From Cryomorphaceae bacterium (lineage in GTDB: Bacteria > Bacteroidota > Bacteroidia > Flavobacteriales > Crocinitomicaceae): a stretch of DNA of 19,944 bases. Shown piece after piece: positions 15,872 through 19,944 of the stretch (position 1 is the stretch's first letter; every line of letters begins with the position of its first letter). The position numbers and the translations under genes are program-made. The stretch is from positions 1 to 19,944 of the forward strand of contig JAJTDX010000064.1 in NCBI GenBank assembly GCA_021298235.1. Reading direction: 5' to 3'. The notes under the pieces are model-generated. The model was not told the DNA's origin. It searched no databases and was given only the letters and a program-made list of their open reading frames with translations.

Positions 15872-15879
15872 TAATTTTG
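15872..15879 (+). promoter_or_regulatory. Putative -7 promoter box (TAATTTTG) for the small exported protein genes
   Basis: TAATTTTG followed by C matches TAnnTTTG and lies 29 nt before the ATG at 15909, inside a 99-nt gap after the first surface-protein gene. It probably starts the transcript for the two small exported proteins and perhaps the second large gene. Confidence 0.5.
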
Positions 15880-15908
15880 CGTCAACCAAGCAAAACTCTC
15901 TAAAAATA

Positions 15909-16100
15909 ATGAAAACTCTTCTCCTTTGTTTACTGATTCCTTCCAGTACGCTATTTGGTCAATGTACTCAAACTGTATCGTCCAGCGATACCAGCAGAGT
16001 TAAAATCCAACTAATTTCTAACGGTTCGAAGATCGAAAAACGTTTTACTCCAAAACAACCGATCATTACGGATGACAAACGAAAGAGTTCAAAACTATAG
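15909..16100 (+). CDS. Small exported basic peptide, unknown function
   Basis: 63 codons with a clear signal peptide (MKTLLLCLLIPSSTLFGQ). If the cut is after Gln18, the mature peptide has 45 residues, starts with Cys and ends in a Lys-rich tail (DDKRKSSKL). There is no recognised family. Reality is supported by the signal peptide, the -7 box 29 nt upstream and its position in a run of exported genes. The Cys just after the signal might instead be a lipid attachment site, but the preceding residues (LFGQ) favour ordinary cleavage. It is followed after 11 nt by another small exported protein. Confidence 0.6.
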   Translation: MKTLLLCLLIPSSTLFGQCTQTVSSSDTSRVKIQLISNGSKIEKRFTPKQPIITDDKRKSSKL

Positions 16101-16111
16101 TATACATATTT

Positions 16112-16507
16112 ATGAAACTTATTTATTCTCTCCTCTTCACATTGACCACATCATTTTTAGGATTCAGTCAAACCAATTTTGAAATTCTTAATACGGGTAA
16201 AAAGTATTCATCTGAACAACTAGCTGAAGCATTCAAAACTGCCAATTTATGTGGTTCTTATTACACGCAAAAACGAAATGTCCTTACCTTTGATGACGGA
16301 GCCCAAGTTGCACTAAAGTCATCAGAAGAACTTAAAAAAGATGGGGTCGAACTCCAAGCAGAGTGTGTTTTACCCGAAGGGTCTGCGTATTATGAAGCAA
16401 TTTGGTCAATTGGCGAAAACGGCAGGCTCTTGAAAGGTTTTCAGACTGAAAAACATAGTAGCGTAAAAGAATATCAACATCTTCACGATATCCATGAAAA
16501 GTATTAG
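16112..16507 (+). CDS. Small exported protein, unknown function
   Basis: 131 residues with a signal peptide (MKLIYSLLFTLTTSFLGFSQ, cut likely after Gln20). The mature protein of about 111 residues alternates charged and hydrophobic residues, with two cysteines (LCGSYY and AECVLP) that could form a disulfide. No known family is recognised. The 3' end overlaps the start of the large surface-protein gene by 14 nt, and the 5' end lies 11 nt after the preceding peptide gene, so the three probably form one transcription unit. A role with the large protein is a guess from linkage. Confidence 0.75.
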   Translation: MKLIYSLLFTLTTSFLGFSQTNFEILNTGKKYSSEQLAEAFKTANLCGSYYTQKRNVLTFDDGAQVALKSSEELKKDGVELQAECVLPEGSAYYEAIWSIGENGRLLKGFQTEKHSSVKEYQHLHDIHEKY

Positions 16508-19500
16508 TAAACTCCTAATGTGGTGTTTGTCCTTGTGGATATTCACCCCCGTATTCCTTCTAGCACAACCTGCCAATGACGAATGTTCGGGTGCAATATC
16601 ACTTGGCACACTGCCAACACCAGGAGCATGTATCAGTGGTTTACAAAACGGTGCCGCTACCACCTTAAATAACCAATCCACTGTGGGTGCAACCGCAGCG
16701 AATCCCTACATTTACCAAACAGGGTGTACTGGTGGGGCTATGTCCACCTTTGCATTGGATACGTGGTATTCTTTCACGGCTTCCGGAACAATCGCCAACG
16801 TAAATATCACTGGATTTCCAAATGCGAATGTTGCCGTTTGGAGTGGTACTTGTGGAAATCTACTTGGTCGCGGATGTACCATCCTTCCTAATGGAGGTTC
16901 CGGAACATTGACCGTTACACAGATGCAACCTGGGGTAACCTACTACATTCAAGTAAGTGGAAACTCTACAACTGCAACCGACAATGGATTTACACTTGCA
17001 GTTGACAATGATACTGATTGCAACGACTGTCTTTTAAATGCAACACTAACCGCTAATCCAGCTCCCGTAAATGGTGGGTATCAACCAGGCCAGGTTGTGC
17101 AATTCTGCTATACCGTAAACGGATGGTCACAACAGAATACGAACTGGATTCATGGAGTACAAATTACCATGGCATCCGGATGGACCGGTACTATTTCAGG
17201 AGCGCAACCTGCTGCGACCGAACAAAATATCGCTGGACCTGGTTTTGATGGTGCTTGGTATTTCTTTCCCTCCGGAATAGGCAATGTGAATGGTACCAAT
17301 TGGGGACCTGGCTTTTACTTTGAGACCGTCCAAAATGGCACATCGCCTAACAATAATTTCGGGGATAATTGCAACGGAACAACATGTTCCTGGACCTTTT
17401 GTTGGAATTTGACAGTGTCGAACGCGTGTACACCGGGAGCAAGTCTGGCCGTTACCGTGAACACCTCGGGTGACGGAGAATCCGGAAGTTGGACTAGCCC
17501 TGCATGTATAGACGATAATGCAACCTTGTTTCAAGCCATCCAAGTATGCTGCACGGCACCCACCATGGCATCGACACCGGAGACGTGTGCAGGAGACAAT
17601 AATGGTTCAGCAACTGCAACCCACGGGACAGGAGCTTCTCCGTGGGATTACGTTTGGACAAATTCATCAGGAACTGTAGTTTCGACAACCAACAACTCAG
17701 CTGCGGTGTCAAATACTGTGAATAATTTACCCCCCGGAACCTACACGGTTACCGTAACCGATAACAACGGATGTGTTTCTTCAAATGATGTAGTGGTAGC
17801 TGCAGGGCCTAGTTGCGCTTGTCTTGTCACAAACTTTACTACAAATATTGGCGCTTGTCAACCGGACAACACCTTCCCTGTCAACGGAACAGTCACATTT
17901 ACCAATGCTCCAACTACAGGGACACTGATCATTGTTGTCACGACTGCTACCGGAACTTACACTCAAACATACAATGCACCATTTACCAATGGTCAGGTAT
18001 ACAACTACAACATTACAACTCCTTTTTCTGATGGATCAGCTTCCACAGTTCAAGCATATTTTTCTGCCAATACCTCCTGTTCACAAATCTTAAACTTTAC
18101 AGCACCAGCTGCCTGTGGTTGTGATGCACTGATTGGAACATATACTGCTGATATCATCGGTGTCAGCGACAATAATTATGTTTTGTGTTTTGGAGATGTC
18201 ATCGATATTCAAACAAACAATGACTACACTCCACCGGGTGAAGCATCTAACCCACCGGGACCTCCTTATGATCCGGGTGTAGCATGGCTTATCTACAGTT
18301 GTCCGCCAAGCATCGGACTTGTACCAACCGCGACCCAAGATGTTTCTGATGATCCTTGTCTATTGGGCATTGTAAGCAGTTATGACCTAAATGACCTCAA
18401 CGATATGTCGGTAATTAACAGTTACCCGGCAGGTACGTTCACAAATAACACGGTCTATTACGTCCCAATTACAATGTATTCTGTTGCACAGAATTATTAC
18501 AGCTACGTAAACACTTCTGTTCCGTGCTATGATTTAGGAACCCCTTATGCAGTTCAGTACTTACCACAGATTGTACCTGTTCAATCCCAAAATTGTAATG
18601 CCGGAACAGCCTCTGTTTCTCTTACAGGTGGACTACCTGCAGTTAATGGATCTCAGTTCACCATCGTCTCTGGATCAATAAGTCCGGCGACAGCAACTGT
18701 TGTCACTGGTTCTGCTTCTAATGGTGGAACAATCACAATTGGCAATTTAACTTCGGGACAAGCATTTTCATTTCAAGTTCAGGATGCCAACGGTTGTCCA
18801 ATTACAATTACTGGAACATTTATTGGCTTGCAAAATGCAGCCTTTTCATATCCTCAAAGTGCTTACTGTCAAAGTGCGGCCAATCCGGTTCCAACCATCA
18901 CGGGAGTTCCTGGGGGAACATTCACTTCAACACCGGCAGGTCTTAATTTTGTTTCCACTACCTCAGGAACGATAAACCTTGCAGCATCCACTCCCGGAAC
19001 ATACACCGTTACTTACACGACTCCGGGACCAACATGTCAGGGTACAGCTACAGCAACCATTACCGTGAATCCGAACCCTGTAATTGCGGTTGGCGATCAA
19101 ACTATTTGTCAAGGACAACAGGTAACACTCTCGGGAAATGGAGCCACAACGTATAGTTGGAACAATGGTATAACTGACGGAGTAGCATTTAGTCCGCTTG
19201 TGACAACAACTTACACTGTAACAGGTACAATTTCGGGAACAGGCTGTACCTCTACAGATCTAGCAACGGTTACTGTAAACGTCTTGCCCGGAGTCAGTGC
19301 GGGTCAGGATCAAACCGTATGTGAAGGCCAACAGGTAACATTAAATGGATCTGGTGCAAACACGTATTCATGGGATAATGGCGCCTCAAATGGAGTTGCC
19401 TTAACACAGGCTGTAGGATCAGTTACATATACCGTAACTGGGACAGGAACTGGTGGTTGCACAGGGCAAGATCAAGTAGTTATTACTGTAAATCCTTTAC

Positions 19501-19944
19501 CAACCATAACGGCCAATGATGTAACAGTTTGTCCAGGAGGGGTAGTAACCCTTATCGCATCGGGGGCAAATACGTATTCGTGGTCCCCTTCTACCAATTT
19601 AAATACCACCTCTGGCTCCAGCATTTTATTCACTGCTGGGAATTCGGCGGCGTATTCGGTTACAGGCACAAGCATAGCAGGATGTACAAACACAGACGCA
19701 CTGGCTGTAACTGTGCTTCCTGACGCATTGATTAATGCTGGAATTGATGTAATTATTTGTCAAGGACCTCAAGTGACCTTGGCTGGTTCAGGCGGAACAA
19801 CCTACACCTGGGACAACGGAATTATAAACAATACTGCATTCACTCCAGTCATTGGAACAACCACGTACACTGTTACCGGAACAAATGCACAGGGCTGCAC
19901 AGGTACAGATCAGGTTGACGTCACCGTGAACCCGAATCCTTTAA
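16494..19944 (+). CDS. Giant Cys/Thr-rich surface protein with SprB-like and Ig-like repeats (3' end outside the window)
   Basis: Translating from the ATG at 16494 gives an uninterrupted frame to the window end, at least 1,150 codons. A signal peptide (MKSISKLLMWCLSLWIFTPV, cut after about Gln25, VFLLAQ) is followed by an N-terminal domain starting ANDECSGAISLG, like the binding domains at the start of other Bacteroidota adhesins. A second Cys-rich domain follows (about 17020-17540). A SprB-type repeat (about 17548-17805) ends in NLPPGTYTVTVTDNNGC. Next come a module starting CLVTNFTTNIGAC, a 319-residue block shared with the preceding large gene (18114-19070), and a tandem Ig-like array (19068 on). 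By analogy it should be exported by the T9SS and act in adhesion or gliding; the sorting domain is not visible because the gene is cut. The start overlaps the previous gene by 14 nt. Confidence 0.9.
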   Translation, partial: MKSISKLLMWCLSLWIFTPVFLLAQPANDECSGAISLGTLPTPGACISGLQNGAATTLNNQSTVGATAANPYIYQTGCTGGAMSTFALDTWYSFTASGTIANVNITGFPNANVAVWSGTCGNLLGRGCTILPNGGSGTLTVTQMQPGVTYYIQVSGNSTTATDNGFTLAVDNDTDCNDCLLNATLTANPAPVNGGYQPGQVVQFCYTVNGWSQQNTNWIHGVQITMASGWTGTISGAQPAATEQNIAGPGFDGAWYFFPSGIGNVNGTNWGPGFYFETVQNGTSPNNNFGDNCNGTTCSWTFCWNLTVSNACTPGASLAVTVNTSGDGESGSWTSPACIDDNATLFQAIQVCCTAPTMASTPETCAGDNNGSATATHGTGASPWDYVWTNSSGTVVSTTNNSAAVSNTVNNLPPGTYTVTVTDNNGCVSSNDVVVAAGPSCACLVTNFTTNIGACQPDNTFPVNGTVTFTNAPTTGTLIIVVTTATGTYTQTYNAPFTNGQVYNYNITTPFSDGSASTVQAYFSANTSCSQILNFTAPAACGCDALIGTYTADIIGVSDNNYVLCFGDVIDIQTNNDYTPPGEASNPPGPPYDPGVAWLIYSCPPSIGLVPTATQDVSDDPCLLGIVSSYDLNDLNDMSVINSYPAGTFTNNTVYYVPITMYSVAQNYYSYVNTSVPCYDLGTPYAVQYLPQIVPVQSQNCNAGTASVSLTGGLPAVNGSQFTIVSGSISPATATVVTGSASNGGTITIGNLTSGQAFSFQVQDANGCPITITGTFIGLQNAAFSYPQSAYCQSAANPVPTITGVPGGTFTSTPAGLNFVSTTSGTINLAASTPGTYTVTYTTPGPTCQGTATATITVNPNPVIAVGDQTICQGQQVTLSGNGATTYSWNNGITDGVAFSPLVTTTYTVTGTISGTGCTSTDLATVTVNVLPGVSAGQDQTVCEGQQVTLNGSGANTYSWDNGASNGVALTQAVGSVTYTVTGTGTGGCTGQDQVVITVNPLPTITANDVTVCPGGVVTLIASGANTYSWSPSTNLNTTSGSSILFTAGNSAAYSVTGTSIAGCTNTDALAVTVLPDALINAGIDVIICQGPQVTLAGSGGTTYTWDNGIINNTAFTPVIGTTTYTVTGTNAQGCTGTDQVDVTVNPNPL
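18114..19070 (+). repeat. Long paralogous block shared with 13830-14789 in the first surface-protein gene
   Basis: 957 nt here against 960 nt in the first gene encode the same order of motifs: CFGDV, TPPGEA, YDPG or YDPD, CPPSI, DDPCLL, NTVYYVPIT or NTVYFVPIT, SYVNTS, CY, YAVQY, NGSQFT, NGGTITIG or NNGTITVG, ANGCPITITGTF or ENGCAITVTGTF, and finally PGTYTVTYT or PGTFVVTYT. Nucleotide identity is clearly lower than protein similarity, so the duplication is not recent. Confidence 0.85.
19068..19944 (+). repeat. Tandem Ig-like repeat array, at least four units, running off the window
   Basis: Units of 70-75 codons begin at 19068, 19278, 19491 and 19716, and a fifth begins at 19929. Each has VCxG, xVTLxGxGAxTYxW, a middle TTYTVTGT-like strand and GCxxTD before the next unit. 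The third unit (19491-19715) is the most divergent, with WSPSTNLNTTSGSSI in place of the WNNG or WDNG pattern. Such arrays vary in copy number by recombination. Confidence 0.85.

Noticed and set aside
19068..19944. CRISPR-like or satellite DNA repeat
   Set aside because: The periodicity is 210-225 bp, keeps the reading frame and is far stronger in protein than in DNA, so it is a protein-domain repeat.
1..19944. tRNA or rRNA genes, insertion sequences, phage or defence genes
   Set aside because: No cloverleaf-like segment with a CCA-type end, no rRNA-like conserved stretch and no transposase, integrase or nuclease motif was recognised by reading. A tRNA scan was not possible here.

Overview
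The window looks like a chromosomal segment of a Bacteroidota bacterium, most likely of the Flavobacteriales. Four things support this: the dcw gene order mraZ-rsmH-ftsL-ftsI(PASTA)-murE-mraY; putative -7 promoter boxes of the form TAnnTTYG(C) and few Shine-Dalgarno sequences; many exported proteins whose signal peptides end in -Q; and very large Cys/Thr/Asn/Gly-rich surface proteins with SprB-like, PKD and Ig-like repeats. One of these ends in a type B sorting domain for the type IX secretion system (T9SS). TGA is used as an ordinary stop by several genes, so the standard bacterial code applies.

Layout. (1) Positions 1-5885, all on the minus strand: the start of the division and cell-wall (dcw) operon, read from mraZ leftwards to a mraY cut by the window edge. 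Every junction overlaps by 1-11 nt, suggesting tight translational coupling. The DNPR motif of MurE points to meso-diaminopimelate peptidoglycan. (2) Positions 5886-6124: an AT-rich divergent intergenic region with five DnaA-box-like 9-mers and two oppositely oriented copies of GTGGTAAAAAGTGG, which resembles a MraZ operator. All genes to the left run left and all genes to the right run right, so a replication origin or a DnaA/MraZ-controlled divergent promoter is possible. (3) Positions 6125-9122, plus strand: an EamA-type transporter, ribosomal proteins bL21 and bL27 followed by a terminator, and seryl-tRNA synthetase. (4) Positions 9197-12842: an exported coiled-coil protein overlapping a TPR protein, a lipoprotein-type MsrA, and a small exported coiled-coil protein. 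(5) Positions 12846-19944: a surface-protein locus with two neighbouring, clearly paralogous large genes. The first is broken by an in-frame TGA that seems to mark an internal deletion of about 36 codons. The second is open to the window end (more than 1,150 codons). Two small exported proteins lie between them.

The left half is housekeeping and the right half is accessory cell-surface biology. The most informative anomalies are the deletion-linked stop in the first surface-protein gene and the DnaA-box/MraZ-box cluster between mraZ and the transporter gene. No tRNA, rRNA, CRISPR array or insertion sequence was recognised.
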